DNA from: Amoebophrya sp. A120 | Taxonomy: Eukaryota > Sar > Dinophyceae > Syndiniales > Amoebophryaceae | NCBI GenBank assembly: GCA_905178155.1 | Contig: CAJINV010000003.1 | Coordinates: 9,121,979 to 9,185,978, forward strand | Direction: 5' to 3' | DNA: 64,000 nucleotides | In this document: in pieces, positions 24,086 through 33,846 of the stretch | How the letters are laid out: every line of letters begins with the position of its first letter | Numbering within the stretch: the stretch's first letter is position 1 | Made by a program: the position numbers and the translations under genes | Notes under the pieces: model-generated | The model's input: only the letters and a program-made list of their open reading frames with translations | The model's database searches: none | What the model was told of the DNA's origin: nothing

Positions 24086-26368
24086 TCACTGCCACACCCT
24101 GCCAAAGCGTCGCTGTTCCTTGACCAGACGGCAAACGAGGCCTTCGAAATTGTAGAGACGAGCGGCGCCCTTTTCACACTGTTTCTGGTCACACGTCGCC
24201 GGTGGAGAACGAGGCAGTTCTTGAAATATAGCTGTCACGGGAACATCGGCAAAAATCCGTGTGATGATGCCTAGCGCCGATGTGCTTCCGAACAGCAATG
24301 CGCGATCACGCACCGCAGCTTCTGGTTCTGGCTCTGCGTGAAGAGGCTTACAGTCTGGATATGGATGACTCAGACTCTGGTCAGTCTCGCAGTAAAAATT
24401 GTGTTCTCCATCAACGCAGCCCTCTTCTTTAATTTTCAAAAAAAACCAATTGGCTATGTGTGGACGCAGAGAGTGCGACGGAAATCGCAGTCCGACTTCC
24501 TCGCCGTACTGACTTTCAAAAAAGCGCAAGATGTCCCCAAACGTCCTAACATTCTCCAGGAGAACCACAGGCATTTTTCTCCGTCCCTCTTGCGTGCCAT
24601 CCGACGGCGAGATAGTCGAAACGCAGCGGCAAGACACGCGAGCAAACGAAGATATTGGTCTAGATGGCGGATCTATCAGATCCGCAAGATCTGTTTCTGT
24701 TTCACTTTTTTGCATGCGAAAAACCCACTCCCGCAAAGCTTCTCGCTCAATTTCTTCGCGTAACGTGTCTCCGAAAGGCTGGTATATTTTTTGCCAGCGC
24801 ACACTTCCGCCAGATTGCACTTCTGACCATTTGTCTTCCAAGCAGTATTCCAGTGCAGAGTCTATCCGCCTCTGAATCCACCTGCGAGTCTGTGTCCCGG
24901 GGGATGTTATATGTAGTTTCGAGAGCTCTTCCACCGTCCCGATGAGATACTTGTCCTTTCGAGGCCATCCCCCTGTTTGAAGATAATCGCCTCTGTCCGT
25001 GCTTCCACACACCAAGCCGAACCTTGGGACTACATCAGCGGGCTCTGTTACGCCTCCCCTAGCGCGGCGCTTTCTTCGCGGACGGCTACAGCGGAGCCCC
25101 AGTTCCGCTCGTTCTTCTGCGCAGGAAAAGTACTCTTCTCTTTTGTGGAGCACGAGATAGCGTCCTTCTTCGACCATAATCTCAAAGTGAAAGCGGACGC
25201 CGCCACCAGCATTTACATCACCCGGGAAGGTAGCGCGCCAGTATCCGCAAAAGTGGCGCATCTCCGAAGCCACAAGCGGCGAGGCACAGAGCAACGATAG
25301 CCACCGTTCAAAAAGGGCGTCGCGTGTCCTTGGCAGATACTCTTCTATGTTCGTTGATGTGCTTGGCGTGGTCTTTTTTGCGCCGAGTGAGAGACAGCAA
25401 GGGATACTGGTGCTGTTCTCTTCGGCGTTGGTGCTGTTCCCTTCGGCGTTACTGAAGACGTGCCCGAACCCCTCAAAGAATGCGGGACACTGCAAAAGGT
25501 TCCGCGGCTCGCCATTCGGGATCTTTACCAGAAGAGCCGGTCCGCTAGCGCTAGAGTGACCCGTTGCAAATGCGTCATGATCCGCACCGGAGGTCATCAG
25601 GCCTAGGTCACGCAGCACTGCTCGTACCATTCTGTCCTCCATCTCTGCTTCTGAAACTTTTATTTTCTCTTCCTCTTGTTCACCGTAGTGACAAGAATGA
25701 TCACAGCTCCGACCACTTTCACACCTGAGCAGTAGATCCTCCAGCCGCATGCCCACTGTAATGATGCGCAAATCGTCGTCCGCAGTCGACGCAAAACAGG
25801 TTGCGTGTAACTCAGGGGGTGAGAGGCGCTGTTTCCGAAAGTGTTTCATCCCGATCGCCGTGACTACTGCTGGCGCAACAGCAGCATCGGCGTATACTGT
25901 ATCAAATAGAAGCACTACAAACTGGGCTGGCCTGCTTTGGCAAGTCGCATCAGCTGCTGCAACGGCGGCACCGTGATCTGTGACATCCAAATCGAGTTCC
26001 GTCGTTGAGAAATCTTGGCTATTTTTATCGGCGTTGTTGCCGTCTGCAACCTCGTGTCGTTCATAATCACCTCCCAATCCGAGTACTTTCGATGTGTTCC
26101 TTCGCACGAACTCGTAAAGAGGCCGGCTAAATTGCTGGGTGTGGAAGGGCCAATACCCGCCATGTGTCCCGACCTCCTTGCCCATGCGTTGCAGGCGTTC
26201 ATGCCACTCCAGATCTTCGAAATACGACGGCACCGCTATCTCATGTACGCCACAATATACAGAGTACAGCACCACACTCGCTGGTGTCGTCTCGATGGCC
26301 TTCATGTCAATATGCCAGTCCGGGCGCGGCACATCGATGTCGTGTTGGTGCACCTCTACAAACGCCAT
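24086..26368 (-). CDS. Unknown 760-residue protein
   Basis: Single uninterrupted frame from ATG 26368 to 24086. The N-terminal 110 residues are ordered and rich in His, Trp and Tyr (VEVHQHDIDVPRPDWHID, EIAVPSYFEDLEWHERLQ). A middle part has an Asp/Glu-rich linker, a Cys/His-containing segment (CESGRSCDHSCHYG) and a short repeated Asn-Ser-Thr stretch (NSTNAEENSTS). The C-terminal half is again ordered (RWQKIYQPFGDTLREEIE, ALREWVFRMQKSETETD, RTFGDILRFFESQYGEEV). No signal peptide or membrane segment was seen. I recognise no family. The length and lack of stops argue it is real. Start choice is uncertain because the frame continues 10 codons upstream to a TTG. Confidence 0.65.
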   Translation of the reverse strand: MAFVEVHQHDIDVPRPDWHIDMKAIETTPASVVLYSVYCGVHEIAVPSYFEDLEWHERLQRMGKEVGTHGGYWPFHTQQFSRPLYEFVRRNTSKVLGLGGDYERHEVADGNNADKNSQDFSTTELDLDVTDHGAAVAAADATCQSRPAQFVVLLFDTVYADAAVAPAVVTAIGMKHFRKQRLSPPELHATCFASTADDDLRIITVGMRLEDLLLRCESGRSCDHSCHYGEQEEEKIKVSEAEMEDRMVRAVLRDLGLMTSGADHDAFATGHSSASGPALLVKIPNGEPRNLLQCPAFFEGFGHVFSNAEGNSTNAEENSTSIPCCLSLGAKKTTPSTSTNIEEYLPRTRDALFERWLSLLCASPLVASEMRHFCGYWRATFPGDVNAGGGVRFHFEIMVEEGRYLVLHKREEYFSCAEERAELGLRCSRPRRKRRARGGVTEPADVVPRFGLVCGSTDRGDYLQTGGWPRKDKYLIGTVEELSKLHITSPGTQTRRWIQRRIDSALEYCLEDKWSEVQSGGSVRWQKIYQPFGDTLREEIEREALREWVFRMQKSETETDLADLIDPPSRPISSFARVSCRCVSTISPSDGTQEGRRKMPVVLLENVRTFGDILRFFESQYGEEVGLRFPSHSLRPHIANWFFLKIKEEGCVDGEHNFYCETDQSLSHPYPDCKPLHAEPEPEAAVRDRALLFGSTSALGIITRIFADVPVTAIFQELPRSPPATCDQKQCEKGAARLYNFEGLVCRLVKEQRRFGRVWQ

Positions 26369-27377
26369 TCTAAACACCGCACGGTCGCGCTCGCGCAACC
26401 CCTAGGCGTACATAGACATATGTAACCCTATCTGCTTGTCAACACGTTCAGACTTCTTCACTCTAAGCTTTAGCCTGTCCCTTATCGGCTTCTATTCTGA
26501 TTCTTCTACGACTACGTCCCTGGAGTCTCAATATATTTTGTAAGGTAACTGGTGCCCTGCTTGGATCGATGCGGCTGAAGAAGTGGCGTCGTTTTGCGTT
26601 CCTTTCTCATTCTGGGCATCTTGCTGTGCCACTTTTGCTATTTGTCGCCCAAGATTTCGGCAGAGAGCGGTGGATCGCGAGAGCCTCTCAAAGCGAAAAA
26701 GTTGAACTAGAACTTGATTGTTGTGGTCATTTGCATTCGTCCGTTTTTGTACTTTGGATCCTGTCAAGTGGTCGAGAACGAAAATGCCTGTGAAAACCAA
26801 AGAGAACAGCGGTATGGGTCAAACATCAGCGGTACTCGCGAGGGACCACGACCACGCGACGTCAATCTCAACATCCGACTGAACAATATTCTTAGATGTA
26901 GTTGTACATAAATCATGACACTGCGCGAGTAGATTGCAGTTTGAAATCCGATTTATTCGCGAACAAGGAGCAAGGCGTCGAATTCCTGGCGGAAATGAAA
27001 CAAAGAGCCCCTGCTGTGTCGGCACAAAGTCACATCTTCTATTGCCCGATCATACCACCATCGCTACGTCTCTTTTCGGCGAAAGGGTGAGCGTTTTAAA
27101 ATACATGAAATGAGTGGCGCACATCAGTAGTACGGACGGCCACAACGCGATGAACATATGTGTGGATATTGTAGCAAATGGCAGAATCGCACCTCAAATC
27201 TGAAATCTGACTCTCCGTCTCCGGCACGGAGGACACATCAAATGATAGTACAGAGATTTCACGTTCCATCTGTTACTTACATACTGTACTAAGGAAGCGA
27301 AGCCGAAGGTCCTCGTCAGTTCGTACGATACATACGAAAGAATGAAAAAGATTTTATCTTAGTTTGAATTTGTTGAT
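26369..27377. other. Mostly intergenic; a weak minus-strand exon candidate
   Basis: About 1 kb between the BolA gene and the 760-residue gene. A good polypyrimidine acceptor (TTTGGTTTTCACAG) near 26790 on the minus strand precedes an open stretch to 26528 (GIFVLDHLTGSKVQKR, VLVQLFRFERLSRSTALC). It could be an exon of a small gene, but no partner exon was identified. Confidence 0.3.
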
Positions 27378-28365
27378 TCATGTGAATTTCATTGCGGGTT
27401 TCGGCGACCCGAGCGTGGAGCTACTCCGAGACAGGCTCCGCCGAAAGTTTTCCATGAAGGGGCCCTGCCCGGCTTGCGAAACTACCGGCTTGGCCTGCGG
27501 CAATCTCGTCTCGGGCTCATCGGAAGTCCGAACTACACCCGAGTTCACCTGTGGTTTCTTGGCTTTCCCGACGGACAGCTCATAACTCACTGCATGGATC
27601 TGCCCGGACGAAAGGAACGGCTCTATCACTGCGTTGCATTGTCGCTGCATTTCCACACGTCCCAACCCTGCAAAATCTTCGCTCACTATTCGGACACCGA
27701 TCTTGGGAGCTTCGCAAGTGCCTGAAGAAGAAGTAAGAGACAGAAAGTGTAAGTCTCGCTTTGCCTCTTGCTGTCAATAGTAAGTGCTCAATCTACACAC
27801 CACACAAGAGGAGAAACCAACATCATGTCTGCCAGCTTCTTTTAGGTGAGCGAGTAACTAACTAACTGTCAGGTGAGCAAATAAGAAGAAATCACAGCAG
27901 GGGCCACAAAATCAAAATCCTTCTGAAGGTTTTTGCAAAGTCGCCTCTTTTCTCCACGCTTGCTCAGTGCCCTTCGGAGAGAACCGTACTTCCTAGGTGT
28001 AGCGGATCTTCTGAAGGGAGATAGTACATACTGAAACTTTCGAACGGACCTGGCTTACCTGCAGCATAATCTTTAATGTCAATCTAAACATCTTCAAGCT
28101 CTACGTCTCAAAACGTACCTCCGAGGTCATGCACTTCAATGACGGTAGCTTTGTTGTATCGCTGTCGCAACCTCTTCTCAATCTGTTTGCAAATGTCGTC
28201 CTCTGCCCAACTGTCGTCGAAGGGGGAGCCTCGACGGGCCCGTCCACGCTGCTTTCTACGTAGGAAAACGTAGTATCCGCCAATAATCAGTGCCGCTGCT
28301 CCGACCGTCACGAGTACAAGGTTGGACCCACTGTTTCCCTGCTGCGCAGTCGCACGACTCGTCAT
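27378..28365 (-). CDS. BolA-family protein with an N-terminal membrane anchor
   Basis: Two exons (minus): 28365-28119 and 27721-27378; 591 nt, 196 residues. The 397-bp intron is GT-AG (GGAG|GTACG to TTCTTCTTCAG|GC). Residues about 16-33 are a transmembrane segment (LVLVTVGAAALIIGGYYVF) followed by arginines. The BolA fold covers about residues 55-125: ICKQIEKRLRQRYN, VIEVHDLGG, a loop with Cys (TCEAPKIG), VRIVSEDFAGLGRVEMQRQ and the family His in IHAVSY. BolA proteins work with monothiol glutaredoxins in Fe-S cluster trafficking. The Cys in the loop is the BOLA2-like arrangement. The usual RHR after the Val is QRQ here. The tail is basic and Ser-rich. The anchor is unusual and suggests attachment to an organelle or endomembrane. 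Confidence 0.85.
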
Positions 28366-29198
28366 ACTTCTGGATGATGGAGGATAGCCTCTATAAAAAC
28401 TAGCTATGTTGAGAAAGTGCAGCAGCTACCAAGATCAATCTAAGCGCTATCTTAGCTGAATCTGAAAAAAAATCAATCGCTGCTCGTATCTTAGTCTTCA
28501 AAATCGCGCCTGTGCAAAAATCTTTGATTCACATTATGATATCAATCTGCAGGTGCAAGTATCAGAAAATTACATAAGTAAATCTATAACAAGGCTAGGG
28601 TGGCGGGGTCCTGCGGATCTATGATCATGAAGATATGAATATGGTCAGTCCGAGAGGCTGTCAAGAAGCTGCCAGCGACAGGAAATCGTCTTGCAATTAT
28701 CTGCATCCGATGAACGAATTACACAATCTTCAAGATGATGTGGATGTTGTACGAAGGATTAGTACAAAAGCTTTTACTCACGAACGCATCCTGAAGCACT
28801 ACACCGATTAATCATGCTGATGCTACTAAAATATCAACCACCGACTTCCGTTGTGGATCAAGCTTACCGCGAATCTTTATATCACGAGCCAGTGCGCACA
28901 GCACCTTGATATGTTTATATCCTGATGGATCTACTTCACTTTCTGAAAGTCAAAAGTGGAAAGCAAGTTTCTTTATATGCTCACTAGCATGCCGTCCTGA
29001 GATAGGGAGCTCTAGCACAGGACAAGTTCCTGCTGCGCAATAGCTGAAAAACCCCCACAAGTAAGAACAGACGAATTAGTGCCTGCGAGGGAATAGATGG
29101 CGCAGTGGTTTCTCTTCTTTTTCAAATTTCCAGTGTCAATCAATATACAAGAATGATATTTACACTAAGCTGCATATCGCACTTACGGAAAAGTTGCA
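28366..29198. other. Intergenic stretch
   Basis: About 0.8 kb, AT-rich, between the FtsJ-like gene and BolA. No open frame of note and no RNA gene recognised. Confidence 0.55.
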
Positions 29199-30179
29199 TC
29201 AAAGCGGAAAGATCTTTCCTACGATCGTCGTTTCGTGCTTCGTATTCGCGAAAAGATGATGCTCAGCATACCATCCCTGAGTTTGTGGTTTGCCACGGTA
29301 ACTCCCAGTTCTCTCGCAGCTTTTCGTCATCATGCCTTCCATCTGCGCGAGGTCGTTATTCTTGGTAAGCCTCTGCATTCGCTCCAGCAAAGCTTTCTTG
29401 CGGAGAGCGAAACGAGACTGACTGCAACGGATTTTTATGGTGAGCACAAAGCAACAGCCATACGCTGGATGAAAAAAAGGACGTGCTTGCTCGAGTAAGT
29501 CTAGTGCTTTTTCAGGCTCACAATTGGCGTCGCACACGTACAGCACGCAGCTCTTTCTCCGCAGCAGATTTGCCCCTTCGCAATCATGGCTGCTCACCTG
29601 CTGAACTCGAGCAGCGACGGAAGACGAAGAGGACCTCTTGCTTCCTATGTGAGCTTCAAAATCGCCTTTTTGCTCCAATTCATCTTCGGCATCAAAGCTA
29701 CTCGTCTCATCGTCATTATCATCTTTGCGGCACCTGTGAGTAACATTTTCTGGCTCCCCCAGACTCGTGCCGCGTTCGAAGAGAGCAGTCAATTCCTCGC
29801 CACGTGCCACCTGACTCGGGCTTCCCGAAAAGTCATTCACGTCGCCGGCCGGCGGCGACCCTGACATCTGCGTGGCAACGTCGTCTGCCGTAGACATCGT
29901 GGAACATAGTGACCGAGAAGAACTCATAAGGCCCGAACTGCAGTATGTGCCTGACATTAGCAACTTCGCTCGGTCGAAGAGGTTTTCCGCCTTGTCTTTG
30001 ATGTGCAAAATTTTTTCGCCTGACTGTGCCAAGACGCTCGGGTCTAGTGCCGCCGGATCGACTGCGAGAACCACCAGTTTCTTGTGTGGGCTGTTGACGA
30101 ATACTTTTCCCAAAACGTGGCTCCATCCTCCGGGTGCTGCTCCGACATCGAGAGCCACGAGGTGTTCCTCTTGTTCCAT
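29199..30179 (-). CDS. FtsJ-like ribose 2'-O-methyltransferase
   Basis: Single exon, 326 residues, ATG 30179. Residues 8-22 (ALDVGAAPGGWSHVLG) are the SAM-binding motif I of the FtsJ/RrmJ superfamily. AVDPAALDP follows as the acidic motif II position; later YVCDANCEPEKALDLL and CFVLTIKI correspond to the conserved core strands carrying the catalytic Asp and Lys. The arrangement recalls RlmM/FtsJ rRNA enzymes. A long low-complexity insertion (about residues 75-165, Ser- and acid-rich) splits the Rossmann core, and the C-terminal extension contains several Lys/Arg. It probably acts on rRNA or tRNA; compartment unknown. It ends 97 bp after the stop of the upstream 595-residue gene, same strand. 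Confidence 0.75.
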   Translation of the reverse strand: MEQEEHLVALDVGAAPGGWSHVLGKVFVNSPHKKLVVLAVDPAALDPSVLAQSGEKILHIKDKAENLFDRAKLLMSGTYCSSGLMSSSRSLCSTMSTADDVATQMSGSPPAGDVNDFSGSPSQVARGEELTALFERGTSLGEPENVTHRCRKDDNDDETSSFDAEDELEQKGDFEAHIGSKRSSSSSVAARVQQVSSHDCEGANLLRRKSCVLYVCDANCEPEKALDLLEQARPFFHPAYGCCFVLTIKIRCSQSRFALRKKALLERMQRLTKNNDLAQMEGMMTKSCERTGSYRGKPQTQGWYAEHHLFANTKHETTIVGKIFPL

Positions 30180-30276
30180 ATCTTTCTGCAGTAGTATGAG
30201 CGTGTCAGGCTGTACTTAATCGGAACAGGTGTTACTTATTCAGACATATGAATTTAGCTGAAGAAAATCACTTTCA

Positions 30277-32064
30277 CTAATCATCACCTGGATCAGGAGC
30301 GCGTCCTGATCGTTTACTGGCGTAACCAAACGTGGAATACTGTATCTGTACTGGAGTCGATTTAGTAAAACCTGACGCTCTCATAACTACTACTCCGGAA
30401 TCTTGGTCCTGATGTTCTTGTAGTTCATGTTCGCAATTATTGCACCTACGCCCAGCATTGCCCACCTCACTGCCAGATCGAAGAGCCGGGCTTTCAAGCA
30501 AGCCTGCGCCTGCAGACATATCCAAGGACAAGCCGACTTCTCGCATCACGTCTTGGAGGTCAGGAGGCGCATCGTTCCATGATTTGTGAGACATAGGAGC
30601 TTCTCCCGACCTTGCAGTCCCGCTGTGATAGAGCAGACTGTCGACCGAGGTTGGGACAAGACGCCGCCAAATCGACTCCTGCAGCTTCCAGGCTGCGGTA
30701 CACGGTGCAGTCCCGTTTTCGCGCTCGGACAGGTTAAACCATGGCTGGTTCCATCCAAACCAGAATAATCCGTCGGCATAGACACACACATCCACTAGCG
30801 CAGTGCCGCCACTTCGACGACTATAATCCTCGCACAACGACCGTTCGAAAGACCGCGGAAACGCCACCAAGCCATTGCCCGTTGCACCAGGGCTCGCCGC
30901 ACCAGCATCAAGCCCCTTCGTCGAATGTCTCTGTCTCTCGTTCTGCTCTTGCTGAGCTAGCAAATATCGCTGAGCTGTCCGGAGCGACACGGCCGCTTTC
31001 GGCATTGGCGCGGCACCTCCATAACAGCTGTCGCTGTCAGCATCTTCTAACCGATTCAAAAAATACACCCGCCGCACTACCGAACGCAAATAGCAGGGGA
31101 ACATATGCTCTACCAGTCGCTGCCGCATTACCCGTGGTATCTGCTTCGCGGCTGCATGCATCAACACATTATGCAGAGGTCCCAACACTTGGCACCAAAA
31201 CCAATTCGAAACCGGCACGTGAATCAACCGATCCTGGTTGAGCTGCGCTGCAACGCTCGCTCTTTCCCCTCGCTGATGCATCTCATCGAAGTTGTTCAGA
31301 AACTCAAGAAGGCGCGAAGTGCAGTCTCCCAGACACTGAAGGATGGCCCCGGTTTCGCACACAGACGAGCCGGCTCCTTCTTCTCCGTCCAGTTGCTGCA
31401 GCGCCGCTTGCACATTCGGTGGGTGGAACATGGCGCTGGCACTTCCTTTGCCGTCCCGGAACATTCCATCGTTCCACTTTTCCAGTACCTCCACGCCCAC
31501 AGAATGTACCTCAAGGTCGAGCGCGGGCCGCATCGGACGCTGGCTTTTAGTTTTACTTTTAGAGCCAGCTTGTATAATGTCGTGCTGGTTGTGCTTGTCG
31601 CTCTTCCCTTCAGCGTTGTAGCCTTGTTGCAGTGGCTCTGCAGCTGTCCGGAGTTGCTTCTCCTTGACCCTCCCGCTTTGCTCGCTTTTTTCTACTACTT
31701 GTTGTTCGTCGATCAGCAGGTTCATCTGAGTCGCAGAACAAGCTAAGGCTGAGCCGACACCCTCCCCGCCCGTCTTCAAGCAATGCTTTGCGGTTGTACC
31801 ATCAACATGCAACACGTCCCCGCGCTGGATAGCCGAAAAAAAACACTGCAGTCTCTTTACGCTCCCACGCACCTCAGTAGTTCGCAAATCATCCTCGCCA
31901 TCCTTACAACTTATTGCGTCGAAAAGTATAGAAAGATGGACCAGCTTGATCGGCGTGCGCTGTTCGACGTCGTTGTCTTCGGTCTGTGCCAGCCCCTCGA
32001 TGAAGACGCGGTTCTGCGCAGTCATGGCCCGCTTGGACAACACCCGAACGTGCACTACTGCCAT
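30277..32064 (-). CDS. Unknown 595-residue protein
   Basis: Single open frame from ATG 32064 to 30277. The N-terminal 100 residues are ordered (MAVVHVRVLSKRAMTAQ, IKLVHLSILFDAISCKDG). Residues about 125-210 are Lys/Gln-rich and likely disordered. The middle contains a Trp-rich hydrophobic helix segment (VSNWFWCQVLGPLHNVLM, MRQRLVEHMFPCYLRSVV) and a later aromatic block (YADGLFWFGWNQPWFNL). Two CxxC-like pairs occur near the end (CNNCEHEL). I do not recognise the family. It lies immediately upstream of the FtsJ-like gene, and the short 97-bp gap raises the possibility that the two belong to one transcription unit. Confidence 0.65.
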   Translation of the reverse strand: MAVVHVRVLSKRAMTAQNRVFIEGLAQTEDNDVEQRTPIKLVHLSILFDAISCKDGEDDLRTTEVRGSVKRLQCFFSAIQRGDVLHVDGTTAKHCLKTGGEGVGSALACSATQMNLLIDEQQVVEKSEQSGRVKEKQLRTAAEPLQQGYNAEGKSDKHNQHDIIQAGSKSKTKSQRPMRPALDLEVHSVGVEVLEKWNDGMFRDGKGSASAMFHPPNVQAALQQLDGEEGAGSSVCETGAILQCLGDCTSRLLEFLNNFDEMHQRGERASVAAQLNQDRLIHVPVSNWFWCQVLGPLHNVLMHAAAKQIPRVMRQRLVEHMFPCYLRSVVRRVYFLNRLEDADSDSCYGGAAPMPKAAVSLRTAQRYLLAQQEQNERQRHSTKGLDAGAASPGATGNGLVAFPRSFERSLCEDYSRRSGGTALVDVCVYADGLFWFGWNQPWFNLSERENGTAPCTAAWKLQESIWRRLVPTSVDSLLYHSGTARSGEAPMSHKSWNDAPPDLQDVMREVGLSLDMSAGAGLLESPALRSGSEVGNAGRRCNNCEHELQEHQDQDSGVVVMRASGFTKSTPVQIQYSTFGYASKRSGRAPDPGDD

Positions 32065-33846
32065 TTTGATCTCCTTGGGAACCAGATCTCGCCGGCTGCC
32101 GTGCTGTGGTCCCGATAACTACTACAACATTGAGATCATGCTACTTATACTTGTTGAGTATTCTTGGATGGTCGATGCCACAATAGGATAAACTAAAGAA
32201 TCTTTAACCTGTTTGTATCAAAGATTCAGGGAGAAGGAGGAAGTCATTTTTTTGAGTAGTGCCAACAATCGCCGTCTGAGCGGAAGTAATGAGCTCACGT
32301 TGTTTTTTTGTTTTGCCTAGTAGCAGTGCCTTTGCTTTTTGGATCAGCCCGGGCAGGCCTGATACCAGGTTGCGGCGGACGCTTTGCCTTTCGGGCTGCA
32401 CTTTCTTTTTGCTTATCGAAAAGTCGCAACTTTTCGTTTTCGCCTGCTCAACGCATTAGAAATTATGGCCAGGCAGCTTCTGACCCAGAACCTCCCAGGG
32501 GATGTTGCCCAAAATAATGCCCACGACATGCAGACCCGCCGTTTTCTTCCCGAAGGCGCTTTTTCCGCGTCTCGGTCTGACCAGAATCTAAGGCCGTTGG
32601 TGCCTCACAGGGGCATCGCTTCTAACGCGTCCCCTGTGTCGTTTTCATAAAAAAGTGGCCCTTGTTTAACAACAAGCCCAAGGCTGCTTGGAACTTGTTG
32701 AATCGTGCTATCAAAAACGCAGACGGCGCTTTCCTTCGGCTCCCTAAAAACTGCCGGCTTTTTGCTTTCGAGATGCCAGAAAAGCCGCCCGAGAAGCACG
32801 CGCGTGACGTCAAGCGCTGCGGTATGTTTCCTTCTTCTACTTGCCTCAAAATTTCCTTTCCGCAACTGAAACATTTGAACATTTTGTAAGGTATCTGACC
32901 TAGTTGCGTCTGTAGCAACTGCTGATCTTTGTCTTCCCGATCGCGATCCTTATTTTGTAAGCTTCATCTTGGAATCATAGATATAGCATCCATAGCATAG
33001 CATTAGGTTTGGCGTCTCGAAGCTTTAAGAGTGCAGCCGACTCTTTCATGAACTTAAGATGGCCCACGCATATTTCATTCTGATCTCTATCTCTTCAACA
33101 CTTTCGCGGCACAGAAATTGAATCTCCACCGACATCAACCCTATGAACTTTCATTTCACGATACTCAGGAGATTCGACGATCCACCACTGCAGTTATGCT
33201 CTGCGAAAAAGATCGATACGGAGGATCCTGCGTGCTCCACGCAGAGGAGGCCTCAACATACCCAAAAATTGTAGCATGCCGGGTTCAAGATGAAGAAAAG
33301 AAATCCAACAAAAAGGTGTGGCCACAGAAACCTCCTTTCTCCGACGAGATTCTGATTCAGAGTCAGATCGCGATCGGCAAAGCGTATCGCAACGAGTCGA
33401 GGACAACAAAAAAGAAATTTAATGAATATTTTTTTTCTTACAGCAGATGTAGCAGTACTATCCATCAAAAAAACACTTTTTGTTTTTGCGGTGCAAGTTC
33501 GGTTGAGGTTGCAAAGATTCAATACGGGGAGGTGTCCAGGAGACACGCGACAAACTGCGGGCAGGAAGCAGAGGATCCCTTATGAGCATGTTCAGTAGCG
33601 ATCGTGCGCTGGGACGTTCGTCCTCGAGGTACGAAATCTGGCACTACTCAAGGCAGACATGCCCAATTAGAGTCAGCTCACATGAGAAGTCCGGGTATTT
33701 CTCTGTTCTGTTGCAGCGCCGGATCTTGGCAGGCTTCTTCCACGACCACTCGGCGTGCTAGGAAGTAGATTAAGCGCCGCAGCTTCGGTCGAGGAAAGAA
33801 AGCTTGACTTCCGGAACCGCAATAAATTGCTGGACTTTATGTTTTT
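32065..33846. other. Intergenic stretch with weak small frames
   Basis: About 1.8 kb. Plus-strand frames at 32465-32650 (MARQLLTQNLPGDVAQ) and 33118-33585, and overlapping minus frames, have no recognisable domain. The GC-richer part at 32470-32820 could hold a small gene on either strand, but nothing is firm. It presumably includes the PAP2 3' untranslated region. Confidence 0.35.

Noticed and set aside
26400-27377. Small gene on the minus strand with the TTTGGTTTTCACAG acceptor
   Set aside because: Only one exon candidate, without a donor partner or domain; listed only as a remark on the stretch.
32465-32650. Small plus-strand frame resembling bacterial-type ribosomal protein bL28 (N-N-x-x-H ... 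RRFLP)
   Set aside because: The resemblance covers only a few residues and the rest of the frame does not fit; too weak to call.
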